A DNA stretch of 64,000 bases from Limnobacter sp. MED105 (GCF_000170915.1 NZ_ABCT01000012.1:52866-116865); one strand, 5' to 3'. Shown: positions 44,873 to 53,961, counted from the stretch's first letter. Notes: generated by a model from the sequence alone, not told the origin. A program made the numbers and translations.

Positions 44873-46242
44873 CTGGAAACACTCCAACACGGCACGTTAT
44901 CCTGGGTAACGGGCCTGCGGGGGTGGTCGCTGCCGAGCAAATTCGCAAGCAGCGACCACGCGATTCAATCGTGATGGTGGGTGCCGAACCGGAACCCCCA
45001 TACTCCCGCATGGCGATTCCTTACCTGCTGATTGGCAAGGTGGGCGAGCAGGGTACTTACCTTCGCAAAGACCCCGATCATTTCAAGAAGCAGAATATTC
45101 AGGAAATTCGCGCACGCGCCACCAGGCTGGACACTGCCGCTAAAAAAGTGATGTTGGACAACGGCGATGTACTTGAATACGACAAGCTGTTGATTGCCAC
45201 TGGCGCACGCCCAATTTCGCCACCCATTCCCGGGGTGAATTTGCCGGGCGTACACCCGTGCTGGACACTGGAAAACGCACGGCAAATTATTGAGTTGGCC
45301 AAGCCAGGTTCACGCGTGTTGCAAATGGGTGCGGGCTTCATTGGTTGCATCATTATGGAAGCGCTGGCCTTGCGTGGCGTCAAGCTGACTGTGGTCGAAA
45401 TGGGCAACCGCATGGTGCCGCGCATGATGACCGAAGGTGCGGGTTCGATGATTCGCGACTGGTGCATAAAAAAAGGCGTGAACGTGCACTGTTCAACGAA
45501 AGTTGAGGCCATTGAAGTGGGCAGCCAGTCCCAACAGCAAAGCCTGATTGAGAAAATTGGTTCGGCGATTGGATTTGGCACTGCGGTGGCTGCGAAAGAT
45601 GGTGCACCCTTGCGTGCAAAACTTTCGAACGGCGAAGTGCTGGAAGTAGACTTGGTCATTTCCGCCACAGGCGTAAAACCCAACCTTGATTTTCTGGAAG
45701 GCAGTGGCTTGCAGGTGGATCAGGGATTGCTGGTGGATGACCACATGCAAACCAACGTCAAAGATGTTTATGCTGCTGGCGACGTGGCCCAGGTTCGCGA
45801 TTTCTCAACCGGTGAGAAAACCGTGAACATGATTCAACCGGCTGCGGCTGATGATGCACGCATTGCCGCCCAGAACATGATGGGGCAGGGCACACAAACA
45901 CAAGGCAGTTTGGCGATGAACGTGCTGGATACTTTGGGTTTGATCGCTGCCTCGTTTGGGCAGTGGTGGGGCGCAGAGGGTGGGCAAAGCGTCGAGTTGC
46001 AAAACAAGGACGAATTTTCCTACATGCGTTTGGAATTTCTTGGCGATGTACTGATTGGTGCAACCAGTTTGGGGCTAACGAACCATGTTGGCGTCATGCG
46101 GGGTCTGATTCAGGGCAAAATCCACTTGGGCGAATGGAAAGATCATTTGCTCGAAGATCCAACCCGATTAATGGAAGCCTATCTGGCTTGCGCTCAGTCT
46201 CAAAGTACATGGAAATTACCTTCAAGCTCTTTGCAACACTGA
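44869..46242 (+). CDS. aorC: FAD/NAD-binding subunit of aldehyde oxidoreductase (AorC-like)
   Basis: A 457-residue pyridine nucleotide-disulfide family flavoprotein: FAD-binding ILGNGPAGVVAAEQI at the N-terminus, NAD-binding GAGFIGCIIMEAL at about residue 150, and the second FAD motif VYAAGDVAQ near 302. It has no redox-active disulfide. In three-subunit AORs this subunit lets NAD+ serve as acceptor. Coupled to the catalytic subunit by ATGA; its 3' end overlaps the next gene by 34 nt. Confidence 0.88.
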   Translation: MTGNTPTRHVILGNGPAGVVAAEQIRKQRPRDSIVMVGAEPEPPYSRMAIPYLLIGKVGEQGTYLRKDPDHFKKQNIQEIRARATRLDTAAKKVMLDNGDVLEYDKLLIATGARPISPPIPGVNLPGVHPCWTLENARQIIELAKPGSRVLQMGAGFIGCIIMEALALRGVKLTVVEMGNRMVPRMMTEGAGSMIRDWCIKKGVNVHCSTKVEAIEVGSQSQQQSLIEKIGSAIGFGTAVAAKDGAPLRAKLSNGEVLEVDLVISATGVKPNLDFLEGSGLQVDQGLLVDDHMQTNVKDVYAAGDVAQVRDFSTGEKTVNMIQPAAADDARIAAQNMMGQGTQTQGSLAMNVLDTLGLIAASFGQWWGAEGGQSVELQNKDEFSYMRLEFLGDVLIGATSLGLTNHVGVMRGLIQGKIHLGEWKDHLLEDPTRLMEAYLACAQSQSTWKLPSSSLQH

Positions 46243-46460
46243 CCGACTATTTGCCGGCGAACCGTGCGGACAACGCGGTTCGCTTGCAGGTGAATGACGG
46301 CAGCACCGTGCAGCAAGTGATCGATCAGTTTCACCTGCCCGAAAAGTTGACCCACCTGGTGTTAGTCAACGGCGTGTATGTGGACCCGGCCGACCGTGCC
46401 TCCAAAATATTGACTCCCGATGATGTGTTGGCCATTTGGCCACCCATCGCGGGCGGTTGA
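46209..46460 (+). CDS. MoaD/ThiS-like sulfur carrier of the aldehyde oxidoreductase operon
   Basis: An 83-residue ubiquitin-like protein ending in Ala-Gly-Gly (PPIAGG), as required for thiocarboxylation in molybdopterin synthase small subunits. Beginning EITFKLFATLTDYLP is typical of MoaD. In AOR operons a dedicated copy probably supplies the tungsten pterin. The ATG at 46209 overlaps the flavoprotein gene; the frame remains open upstream to 45963 but that part is a shadow. Confidence 0.82.
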   Translation: MEITFKLFATLTDYLPANRADNAVRLQVNDGSTVQQVIDQFHLPEKLTHLVLVNGVYVDPADRASKILTPDDVLAIWPPIAGG

Positions 46461-46466
46461 TTTGGC

Positions 46467-46769
46467 ATGGCGATTTTCAACACCGACAAAGCACTGGACA
46501 TGTCGTGCACCGAGCGCGAGTTGCGCCGGTGGGTGTACATGATTGCTGCCTTGTTTCCGATGATTTCGGAACAGGCTGACCATGCGGATTTTGAAGTGCA
46601 AGGTGGTACAGCGCGAATTGCCTGGAAGGAAATGCCAGATCGCGTGATTGCCTTGGTGCGATTGAAACGCATGGAAGTGACACTGGCCTTTTCTGAAGGT
46701 GTGCCTGCGGATGCGAGGGCGCATTTTTCGAAACAATTTCAGATGCATACACTGCGGGGTGGGGGCTGA
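46467..46769 (+). CDS. Small conserved protein ending the aldehyde oxidoreductase operon
   Basis: A 100-residue soluble protein, 6 nt after the MoaD-like gene. It has no recognised motif beyond a mixed alpha/beta pattern and a Gly-rich end (LRGGG). Aldehyde oxidoreductase operons of related bacteria have a small fifth gene in this place; a maturation role is likely by association only. Confidence 0.65.
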   Translation: MAIFNTDKALDMSCTERELRRWVYMIAALFPMISEQADHADFEVQGGTARIAWKEMPDRVIALVRLKRMEVTLAFSEGVPADARAHFSKQFQMHTLRGGG

Positions 46770-47234
46770 CGGGAGAGGCTGGTGCTTGGCCCTAGGTGAG
46801 GCTTGGGTGCAAAACCGACTGGCCTAAGCAAGGCTTCTGATTCCGGCTTGATGCTTCTGGCTTGGGGCATGCGAAACGCCAAAGCGTCTTCGCATCGACT
46901 CCTCTCGGAGTCGCCCCGCGCTGCGAAGCCGCCGGGAAGCCTCGCAAAGCCGGCCAGCCGGTTCTGCACCCAAGCCTCACCAGTACCGTACATCGCACAC
47001 CGCAAGTCTCCTGCGCCATTGCCCGCGCGCTCAGGTGGCAATACCCTCGCAGCGCCGATCAAGAAAACCTGCCCGTTTGAATTCACCCGCCACAGTCGGC
47101 CAAAGGCCGGCACCGAGACTCGGCCCGCTTTTTTGCCGAGCGAGGTGAGTCAGGGTGAATTTCAAAAAGGGAAAGACAGGTTTTCTGGCGCGAGAGGGTA
47201 TGCGCCTGAGCAAGCGAGTTAAGCCGGCATGCGA
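46770..47234. repeat. Structured repeat-rich intergenic element, no gene seen
   Basis: A 465-bp gap without convincing coding sequence but with nested inverted repeats: 30-nt arms at 46795-46824 and 46952-46981 (28 of 30 paired); ATGCGAA/TTCGCAT at 46869-46895; GACTCC-TCTC-GGAGTC at 46897-46912; CGGCC-AAAG-GGCCG-like dyad near 47097-47110; CTCGGC/GCCGAG near 47118-47140; and arms at 47064-47088 and 47153-47184 sharing AAAACCTG and TTGAA(A)TTCACCC. It could be a dispersed repeat family, a miniature transposable element or a structured RNA. Confidence 0.6.
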
Positions 47235-47630
47235 CTATTTGCTTGATTGGATGGTAAACGACTCAACGCCTCGATCTTCAAACTTCGCAAAGTCAATACA
47301 TTCGACAGGTTTTACACTGACAGGATCAAGCGCACAAAGCATCCAGTTGTCAGGTGTTAACTCAGAATTGGCCAGGGATATGGCCGGTATGCGCACCGGC
47401 GATTCTGGTGCCCAGCGATACCAGCCCTTGTCAAGAACAGCGTTGGGTGCCGGGTCAATGCCAGCACCACTGCCTTTCACAAAGGTTTCTTTCAATAACA
47501 GTTGTTCATCTTTGAGTTGCCAGTATTCAACCCACTCGGTTTTTTCCACCGAGTGGGTCCAGCTCAGGGAAAAAAGCAGGCCTGCCAGGCAGGCTGCTGA
47601 TTTCCCGGCGATGAACAAACACAGGCTCAT
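47235..47630 (-). CDS. DUF1850 protein of TRAP transporter locus
   Basis: A 131-residue secreted or membrane-anchored protein with an N-terminal hydrophobic segment (about 5-23) and a beta-rich body with SPVRIPAISLANSELTPDNW. DUF1850 proteins regularly accompany fused TRAP permeases and TAXI-type binding proteins; their role is unknown. ATGA overlap with the permease stop. Confidence 0.8.
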   Translation of the reverse strand: MSLCLFIAGKSAACLAGLLFSLSWTHSVEKTEWVEYWQLKDEQLLLKETFVKGSGAGIDPAPNAVLDKGWYRWAPESPVRIPAISLANSELTPDNWMLCALDPVSVKPVECIDFAKFEDRGVESFTIQSSK

Positions 47631-49729
47631 GCGGGCTGCAGTTTGCCCTTTACCGCGCGCATATTGCGCCAGGCCAGGTAGCCAAACACCACGGCAATCG
47701 CAAAACCGATTTCATCCGTGATGGGCAAGGCCGCGATTAGCGTGAACGATCCGATCATGCCCAGTACTCGCAACCACACCGGCAACTTCGCACCCAGGTA
47801 GCCAATCACTGCGGCACCCCACAGGCTGATGGCCAGTACAGTTTTCACCACGATGTAGATGACTGCGGGAATGTAGCCAATTGATTCAGCCAGTGGTCCA
47901 CCGTCTTGCAACATCAAAGAAGGGGTGTAAACCGCCATGAACGGAATCACGAAACCGGCCGCGGCAATTTTTACAGCCTCCATGGATATGGTCAGCCCGC
48001 GTTCTTTGGCGATCGGTGCTGCCGCAAAACAGGCCAGTGCCACGGGCGGCGTGAGGTCGGCGAGAATGCCGAAATAGAACACAAACATGTGGCTGACGAT
48101 CAGTGGCACGCCCAGTTGTTCCAGTGCGGGGCCGGCAATGCTGGAGGTGATGATGTAGTTGGGAATGGTCGGAATACCCATGCCCAACACAATGCAGGTG
48201 ATCATCGTCAATACCAGCGACAGGAACAAACTGTTCTCGCCCACGCTGACGACAAATTGACCGAATGTGTTGGCTGCACCGGTCAGTGTCATGGTGCCGA
48301 TGATAATACCCACCATGGCACAGGCCACGCCAACAGGCAAGGCGGATTTGGCGCCATCCGCCAACGAATCGCGGCAAGCGGCCAATGTTTCGCGGCCACC
48401 TTTTTTCATGGCATTCACGGCGATCAGTGCGATGATAGTGCCTGCAATGACCCAGATGCCAAACTGCAGGAAGGCAGCACACACCACACCCAAACCAATC
48501 CAGAACAACACGCGAATTACTGTGTTGGGCAAACCAATTGCGATGGATGCGCCAAGAATAAGCACCACAGTAAAGGCAAGGCCCACGGTGCCTGCAAACA
48601 AGGGGGTGTAGCCGCCCACCAAAAGCCACACCAGCGCCACCAGCGGAATAACCAGGTACCACTGTTCTTTCACGGCTTTCAACGGCGAGGGCAAATCTTT
48701 CTTGTCCAATCCTTTCAAGCCATGCTTACCTGCTTCCAGATGAACCATCCAGAAAGCACCGAAGAAATACAGAATGGCCGGGATAATGGCGGCTTTCACA
48801 ATTTCGGAGTAAGCCACACCCAGTGTTTCGGCCATGATAAACGCCACTGCACCCATCACGGGTGGCATCAATTGGCCACCCATGGAAGCTGTGGATTCAA
48901 CCCCGCCTGCAAAGGCTGCACGGTAGCCAAATTTCTTCATCAAGGGAATTGTGAATTGCCCGGTAGTGACCACGTTGGCCACGCCTGAACCTGAGATGGT
49001 GCCCATGAGTGCTGAGGACACCACAGCAACTTTGGCTGCACCGCCTTGCGCGTGGCCCACCAAGCCTAGTGCGAAATCGGTGAACAGCTTGATCATGCCC
49101 GCCTTTTCAAGAAAAGCACCGAACAAGATAAACAGGAAAATATAGGACGCTGACACATAGGTCGGAATGCCGTAAATACCTTCTGTACCGTAGGCCATGT
49201 GTTCTATGACCTGGTGGAAGTCGTATCCACGGTGGTCAAATGGCGCGGGCAGATATTGGCCGAACAGGCAATAGGCGAAAAACGTACCGCAAATAATCGG
49301 CAGGGCCGGGCCCATCAAAAGCCAGGTGGCTACAAACACCGTGGCAATTGCGATCACACCCAGGTAAATATCCAGTTCTGTGGGGTCGCCAGCACGAATC
49401 AACAGGGGTTCGTATTCGACCCACTGATAGCCCGCTACGCCCAGCGCCGCCAGTGCAAGCACCCATGCAATTGCCTTCAATGCGACATGCTTTTTCATGG
49501 CAATCAAGGGGAATGTGAGCAGCAGCAGAAAGCCCACGTGGCAAGCCCGTTGAACTTGGCTGGGCAAGTCGAATAAGTGTGCAGCCGTTGCAATTTGGAA
49601 TGTCGAGAATAAAACAGCAATCCAGAAGAGCAGGCGACCTTCAAATGAACGCGTGAACCCGGCAGAAGTTGGATCGTGAAAACCAGAGTTGGCTTCGGTG
49701 GTTACAGCTGAATCGGGAGTATTGGACAT
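47627..49729 (-). CDS. Fused TRAP transporter permease (4TM/12TM type)
   Basis: A 700-residue permease in which the small DctQ-like and large DctM-like parts are fused, with about 17-18 membrane segments. Typical DctM segments are GSGVANVVTTGQFTIPLMKK and GMGIPTIPNYIITSSIAGPA. TRAP permeases of this class work with TAXI-family binding proteins and import organic acids, for example glutamate or 2-oxoglutarate-like compounds, using a sodium or proton gradient. The binding protein is encoded upstream after a stable hairpin. Confidence 0.87.
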   Translation of the reverse strand: MSNTPDSAVTTEANSGFHDPTSAGFTRSFEGRLLFWIAVLFSTFQIATAAHLFDLPSQVQRACHVGFLLLLTFPLIAMKKHVALKAIAWVLALAALGVAGYQWVEYEPLLIRAGDPTELDIYLGVIAIATVFVATWLLMGPALPIICGTFFAYCLFGQYLPAPFDHRGYDFHQVIEHMAYGTEGIYGIPTYVSASYIFLFILFGAFLEKAGMIKLFTDFALGLVGHAQGGAAKVAVVSSALMGTISGSGVANVVTTGQFTIPLMKKFGYRAAFAGGVESTASMGGQLMPPVMGAVAFIMAETLGVAYSEIVKAAIIPAILYFFGAFWMVHLEAGKHGLKGLDKKDLPSPLKAVKEQWYLVIPLVALVWLLVGGYTPLFAGTVGLAFTVVLILGASIAIGLPNTVIRVLFWIGLGVVCAAFLQFGIWVIAGTIIALIAVNAMKKGGRETLAACRDSLADGAKSALPVGVACAMVGIIIGTMTLTGAANTFGQFVVSVGENSLFLSLVLTMITCIVLGMGIPTIPNYIITSSIAGPALEQLGVPLIVSHMFVFYFGILADLTPPVALACFAAAPIAKERGLTISMEAVKIAAAGFVIPFMAVYTPSLMLQDGGPLAESIGYIPAVIYIVVKTVLAISLWGAAVIGYLGAKLPVWLRVLGMIGSFTLIAALPITDEIGFAIAVVFGYLAWRNMRAVKGKLQPA

Positions 49730-49774
49730 GGACGAAAAGCCCTGAACGGGCCCACAAGATAACTGAGGTTGAAA

Positions 49775-49797
49775 GTCACACCCCGGCGGGGTGTGAC
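49775..49797 (-). terminator. Stem-loop between binding protein and permease genes
   Basis: GTCACACCCC-GGC-GGGGTGTGAC, a perfect 10-bp stem with 3-nt loop and no T-run. It probably protects the upstream binding-protein message from decay so that more binding protein than permease is made. Confidence 0.7.
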
Positions 49798-49827
49798 AGG
49801 TGCTACTTGCTTATTTGGTTTGAAGAT

Positions 49828-50784
49828 TTACTTGATCAAACCTTTTTCGCGGTAAAACTTTTCTGCACCGGGGTGCAATGGAACCGGCATGCCTTGCAAG
49901 GCATTTTCAAATTTGATGGCTTCCGCTGCCTTGTGTGCTGAGCGCAGCGCGGCCAGGTTTTCCCACAACAGCTTGGTCATTTGATAGGCCGTTTCGTCCG
50001 ACACTTCAGAGTGTGTGATCAAGAAGTTCACGATTGCAGCAGTGGGAACATCTTTGGTTTGACCCTGATAGGTGCCTGCCGGAATGGTGCCAGGCACGTA
50101 AGGCGCACCTAATTTTTTGACCACTTCAGGAGGCACTGCAACCATGTTCACTTCCATGGAGGCAGACAGGTCTTTCAGCGAGGCAACACCCAGGCCAGCC
50201 GACTGCAGGGTGGCGTCCAGTTGTCGGTTTTTCATCAACTCAACCGATTCCGCGTAAGGCAGGTACTCGGTTTTGCCCAGGTCTTTATAAGTCATGCCAG
50301 CTGCGCCCAAAATGGCGCGGGCATTCAATTCAGTGCCCGATTTGGCGGCACCCACTGACAGGCCTTTGCCCTTGAGTTGATCCAGAGAGGTAATGCCGGA
50401 AGATTTGGATGCGACGATTTGTACATAGTTGGGGTAAATTGCGGCAATACCACGCAGCTTGTTCAGCGGGGCCTTGAAGCCCGCATCTGCATCGCCTTCC
50501 CAAGCCAGTTTCACGGAATCACCCAGCGAGATACCCAATTCACCGCGGCCTTGTTGCAGCAGGTTCAGGTTTTCAACGGATGCTTTGGTGGCTTGCACCT
50601 GAGTGCGCGCACCTTTGATGTTGTCGCCATACACTTTCGACAATGCAACGCCAATCGGGTAATAGATACCGGATGTACCGCCGGTCAAAATGTTGATGAA
50701 TTCAGCTTTGGCGGGTGTAGCGGCGAGTGCCAAGCCTGTAATGGCCGCGGCCAGAATGGCCGTTTTTGCTTTGCGTAGCATCAT
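49828..50784 (-). CDS. TAXI-family TRAP solute-binding protein
   Basis: A 318-residue periplasmic protein with signal peptide 1-26 (cleavage AKA-EF). The mature start INILTGGTSGIYYPIG is the TAXI family signature. It should deliver a carboxylate to the fused permease. The ATG at 50784 has AGGAGG 8 nt upstream; the open frame to 51003 enters the regulator gene and is not used. Confidence 0.88.
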   Translation of the reverse strand: MMLRKAKTAILAAAITGLALAATPAKAEFINILTGGTSGIYYPIGVALSKVYGDNIKGARTQVQATKASVENLNLLQQGRGELGISLGDSVKLAWEGDADAGFKAPLNKLRGIAAIYPNYVQIVASKSSGITSLDQLKGKGLSVGAAKSGTELNARAILGAAGMTYKDLGKTEYLPYAESVELMKNRQLDATLQSAGLGVASLKDLSASMEVNMVAVPPEVVKKLGAPYVPGTIPAGTYQGQTKDVPTAAIVNFLITHSEVSDETAYQMTKLLWENLAALRSAHKAAEAIKFENALQGMPVPLHPGAEKFYREKGLIK

Positions 50785-50923
50785 GCGTAATTCCTCCTGA
50801 GAAAGTGTTGTCGTATTTTGGTTGTGGGTTGAATATCCCCGAGAACGCCACAGGTTGCAAGGCAGACCGGGCTGTTTTTGGCCAAAATACGGGAAAATAC
50901 GAATGAGGAAAACGTGAGTATCT

Positions 50924-51634
50924 TTAAGCGCCAAAACCGGGGGGTTTTCTTCCAAAGCCTTGACTCCAGGCCCAAAAGGCCAGTTCAAAGTCTGTTTGTA
51001 CACCCAGCTTTTGACGAATTTGTGACAGGTTGTTGCTCACGGTCTTGCCGCTGATCCCCAAGCTGACTGCGACTTGCTCGATGGTGTGTCCTTCGACCAG
51101 CAAACGCACCACATCCACTTCCCTTGGTGTCAATCCGCACGCTGTGGTTGCTGCCGAATCTTGCGTTTCACAGGAAGGTAGTTGCAAATTTTCTTGACCC
51201 TGTTGTTGCAAGGAACCTGTCAGCATGCCTTGGCTTTGTACATCGCTGGACACGAAGGTTTGCTCGCCCAGTGCCATCCGGATGCCCTGAATCAATTCCT
51301 CAGGTTCACTTGATTTGGTGACATAGGCCCGAGCGCCTTGTTCCAGGGCTTTGGTGGCCACCACTGGGCTGTCGTGCATGGAAAGCACCACCAAGGCCAG
51401 TTTGGGCCATTTCATGCGCACCCGTTTAATCAGTTCGAGCCCGCTTTGCCCCGGCATGCTGATGTCCAGTACCAAAGCATCACAGGCTTGGGTTTTCAGC
51501 AAGGCAAAGGCCTGGTCTGCATTGCCAGCCTCACCCACCACGATCAGATCGCTTTCGGAGTCAATGAAGCGTTTGTAGCCCGCACGAACCGCTGCATGGT
51601 CGTCAACCAGAATGATTCTGGACTCAAGTGGCAT
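50924..51634 (-). CDS. NarL/LuxR-type response regulator
   Basis: A 236-residue response regulator. Receiver domain 1-120 with acidic pair Asp11-Asp12, phosphoacceptor Asp57 (LVLDISMPG) and Lys in AYVTKSSEP; a short linker; then a LuxR helix-turn-helix (LTPREVDVVRLLVEGHTIEQ, about 168-187 on). Translationally coupled to the sensor kinase upstream (11-nt overlap). Kinase/regulator pairs of this kind (ErdR/AgmR, ExaDE) often control quinoprotein alcohol oxidation, but the adjacent TRAP operon is an equally good target. Confidence 0.87.
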   Translation of the reverse strand: MPLESRIILVDDHAAVRAGYKRFIDSESDLIVVGEAGNADQAFALLKTQACDALVLDISMPGQSGLELIKRVRMKWPKLALVVLSMHDSPVVATKALEQGARAYVTKSSEPEELIQGIRMALGEQTFVSSDVQSQGMLTGSLQQQGQENLQLPSCETQDSAATTACGLTPREVDVVRLLVEGHTIEQVAVSLGISGKTVSNNLSQIRQKLGVQTDFELAFWAWSQGFGRKPPGFGA

Positions 51635-52781
51635 GGTTCACCTCAATCACCGGAACATGGCAACGCAGCACGAATCTGTCTTCCTCGATGGTCCAGACCA
51701 CACTGCCTTGCAGGCTGGCCATTCGTTCCCGAATACCGGTCAGCCCCAGAGAAGGGTTGATGGGTCCAGATGAAGCAATACCATCATTTTCAACAATCAA
51801 GATGAATTCGCGGGCTTGCTCGTCAAATCCTGCGAGTACTTTCAATTTTTTGGTGTTGGCATGGCGGGCCGCATTGGTTAGCGCCTCTTGTAAAGTACGG
51901 TACAACGCGATCGGTGCTTCTTTGGACAGGGGCGGGGTATTCGGTGCCCAGGCAAAGTCAACGTACCAGCCGTGGCGCTTTGCCCAGTTGTCCAGAAGGT
52001 CCAGCGCAGCATCGCGAAGTGACACCTCGAGCAGCAGGTGTGGTTTCAGTTCCCGCAGTGAACTGCGAAGCCACCCCATCATTTCCTGCGCCTGGTCGTG
52101 TACTGCTTTGGCGGCTTCTTGGGTGTTGGCCTGGGTGCTTTTAACCAGAAAAGCAGAGTTCACGGAAATGGAGGTCAACGATTGTCCGAAGTAGTCGTGT
52201 AAGTCCTGAGCAATTGCCTGACGTTCCCGCTCTTGCAGGTCAACCACCCGGTTCAGTAATTCTCTGCTCTTCTTTTGCTCTGTGTTCAGGGTTTTGATCA
52301 ACTGGGACACGCTGTCATGGATTCGTTTGAACTCCTCGATTTTGAATTCCCCGGTGTTCTCCAGCGTGGGTGTTGGCCGTGTGGGGTCACGCTCGGACTC
52401 TTCATAATCACGCAGCCACTGAACCAGTTGTTGCAGGGGTGCGTTTAATGTGGGCCTCAGGGAATACCAAACCACAACACCACTGCCCGCCGCCATCAGT
52501 AGCAACATGGCGCTGATCAAATAGAGTTCCCGTCGGGTTTCCTTGCGCTCCTGTTCGGCTTTTCGTTCGGCCAGTTGCTGGCGCAGGCGTTGTAACTCCA
52601 TGTTGCCCAAGGGCTCTGCCTTGGACAGTCCGCGGTGCAGGTCATCTACCAACTCGGAAGCCGCGGCATACTCGGTTTTCACGTCAAGCCGGCCCATGGT
52701 AAATACCACCAGCACGCAGCAAGCAGCCCAAAGGCCAAGCCAAGTGAGCAATCGTCTAACCAGCAACTCGCTTAAACGCAT
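51624..52781 (-). CDS. NarX/UhpB-type sensor histidine kinase
   Basis: A 385-residue membrane kinase. Two membrane helices (about 11-30 and 87-106) bracket a short, largely helical periplasmic part of 56 residues; a coiled linker leads to the HisKA_3 box ERQAIAQDLHDYFGQSLTSI (His195) and a HATPase domain with EALTNAARHA and SLGLTGIRERM. The small periplasmic region leaves little room for a ligand pocket, so sensing may be in the membrane or through a partner. Partner regulator directly downstream. Confidence 0.87.
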   Translation of the reverse strand: MRLSELLVRRLLTWLGLWAACCVLVVFTMGRLDVKTEYAAASELVDDLHRGLSKAEPLGNMELQRLRQQLAERKAEQERKETRRELYLISAMLLLMAAGSGVVVWYSLRPTLNAPLQQLVQWLRDYEESERDPTRPTPTLENTGEFKIEEFKRIHDSVSQLIKTLNTEQKKSRELLNRVVDLQERERQAIAQDLHDYFGQSLTSISVNSAFLVKSTQANTQEAAKAVHDQAQEMMGWLRSSLRELKPHLLLEVSLRDAALDLLDNWAKRHGWYVDFAWAPNTPPLSKEAPIALYRTLQEALTNAARHANTKKLKVLAGFDEQAREFILIVENDGIASSGPINPSLGLTGIRERMASLQGSVVWTIEEDRFVLRCHVPVIEVNHAT

Positions 52782-52944
52782 CGATTTGGTTGTTTGTTGG
52801 AATAGTCACAATGTGCACCAGAAACGGCTTGTGTAGAAGGGGTCAAATCCTTTTCGGGAAAACTTCCCTGCTGATCAATATTTTGAGGCAAGGCCTGAAT
52901 CGGCTATCCTTTCGGGGTTGTGTTGATGCGGGCTTTGTTTTCAC

Positions 52945-53961
52945 ATGTCTTTGAACGTTCGAAATTTTACCTTTGCTGTGTCTTTGTTTCTGGTTGCGCC
53001 ACTTGCTCAAGCCCAGGCAGGAGATTGCTGGCAGCAACACAGGGCCACTGTGTATGAGTGGACTTGTGCCGGGCAAAGCCTGCCCGCCGAAGGCCAGGAT
53101 TTTGCACTGTCGATTGTGGTGGTGGACTCGCCCAAGGCCTTGATGGTGATTGATTCCGGTGCCACTGCGGCGGTGGGTGAAAGTGCCGCAGCGGCCATTC
53201 GCTCCAAGTTTGGCGACAAGCCTGTGTGGATTTTGAATACCCAACCGAAGCCCGAACATGTACTGGGCAATGTGGGTTTTCGTTCTACATTTTCTGGCAC
53301 GCTGACCCCGGGCGAAAATTTTTCCAACCGCGTGGTTGCTGGCAAGCGTACCGCCGATTTAATGCGTGAACGTTGCCCCACCTGCATTGAAAACTTTTCC
53401 GAGCGAATGGGCAGTGATTCTGTCAAAGGCACGGAATCCCTGGTACCTGGCCGTATTTTACGAACCAAGACAGGTCATTTGGGTTTATTGCACAACGATT
53501 GGGTGTCCTGGAAATTTCGCCTTTACAACGACCTTGAAACCGAAGAGGCGCTGGTGTTGCGCAATCAGGAATTGAAATTGTGGTGGGTCGGCTCGGCGGT
53601 GCAGAACAGGGATATCCCCGATTTGTATGACGGCAATGTGGTGGAGCGTATTAATTTTCTGGGTCGCTTGAAGACAAGAATGGGTTCAGATGACACCGTT
53701 CTGACTTCCTTTGGCGTGTTAGGACGTGACTGGATAGAGCGCAACCTGAACTACTTTGTGCGTGTTCAACAGGACGTGTTGTACGGGCTGGAAGAGGGTG
53801 TCAGCGAGGTTGAATTGATCGAACAGATCAGCGCGCAAATTGGCGAGTTTAAAAACGCGGTGTACGTACAGACCGACCCCAAGGTAAATGCCAAGGCGCT
53901 TGAAACACACCAATTGAATATACAGCGCATCTTCCGTCAAACAGAGCCGTTTGCTTTTTAG
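52945..53961 (+). CDS. Secreted MBL-fold protein with lost metal motif
   Basis: A 338-residue secreted protein (signal 1-24, ending AQA) with the alpha-beta-beta-alpha lactamase pattern: IVVVDSPKALMVIDSGA and NTQPKPEHVLGNVGF in the place of the HxHxDH loop. Only the last His of that loop is kept (Q, K and E occupy the others), so hydrolase activity is unlikely. It is similar in organisation to the relay protein at 26734 and may be its divergent counterpart (second quinoprotein relay hydrolase type), but this is uncertain. No strong ribosome binding site precedes the ATG. Confidence 0.7.
   Translation: MSLNVRNFTFAVSLFLVAPLAQAQAGDCWQQHRATVYEWTCAGQSLPAEGQDFALSIVVVDSPKALMVIDSGATAAVGESAAAAIRSKFGDKPVWILNTQPKPEHVLGNVGFRSTFSGTLTPGENFSNRVVAGKRTADLMRERCPTCIENFSERMGSDSVKGTESLVPGRILRTKTGHLGLLHNDWVSWKFRLYNDLETEEALVLRNQELKLWWVGSAVQNRDIPDLYDGNVVERINFLGRLKTRMGSDDTVLTSFGVLGRDWIERNLNYFVRVQQDVLYGLEEGVSEVELIEQISAQIGEFKNAVYVQTDPKVNAKALETHQLNIQRIFRQTEPFAF

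Noticed and set aside
46739..47222. Open frames of 100-140 codons on both strands between the aldehyde oxidoreductase operon and DUF1850
   Set aside because: Low-complexity, Arg/Pro/Ser-rich translations, overlapping on all strands, explained by GC-rich inverted repeats.
47906..48988. A 360-codon plus-strand frame opposite the TRAP permease
   Set aside because: Composition (very rich in His, Gln, Asn) is typical of an antisense frame; the permease on the other strand is certain.
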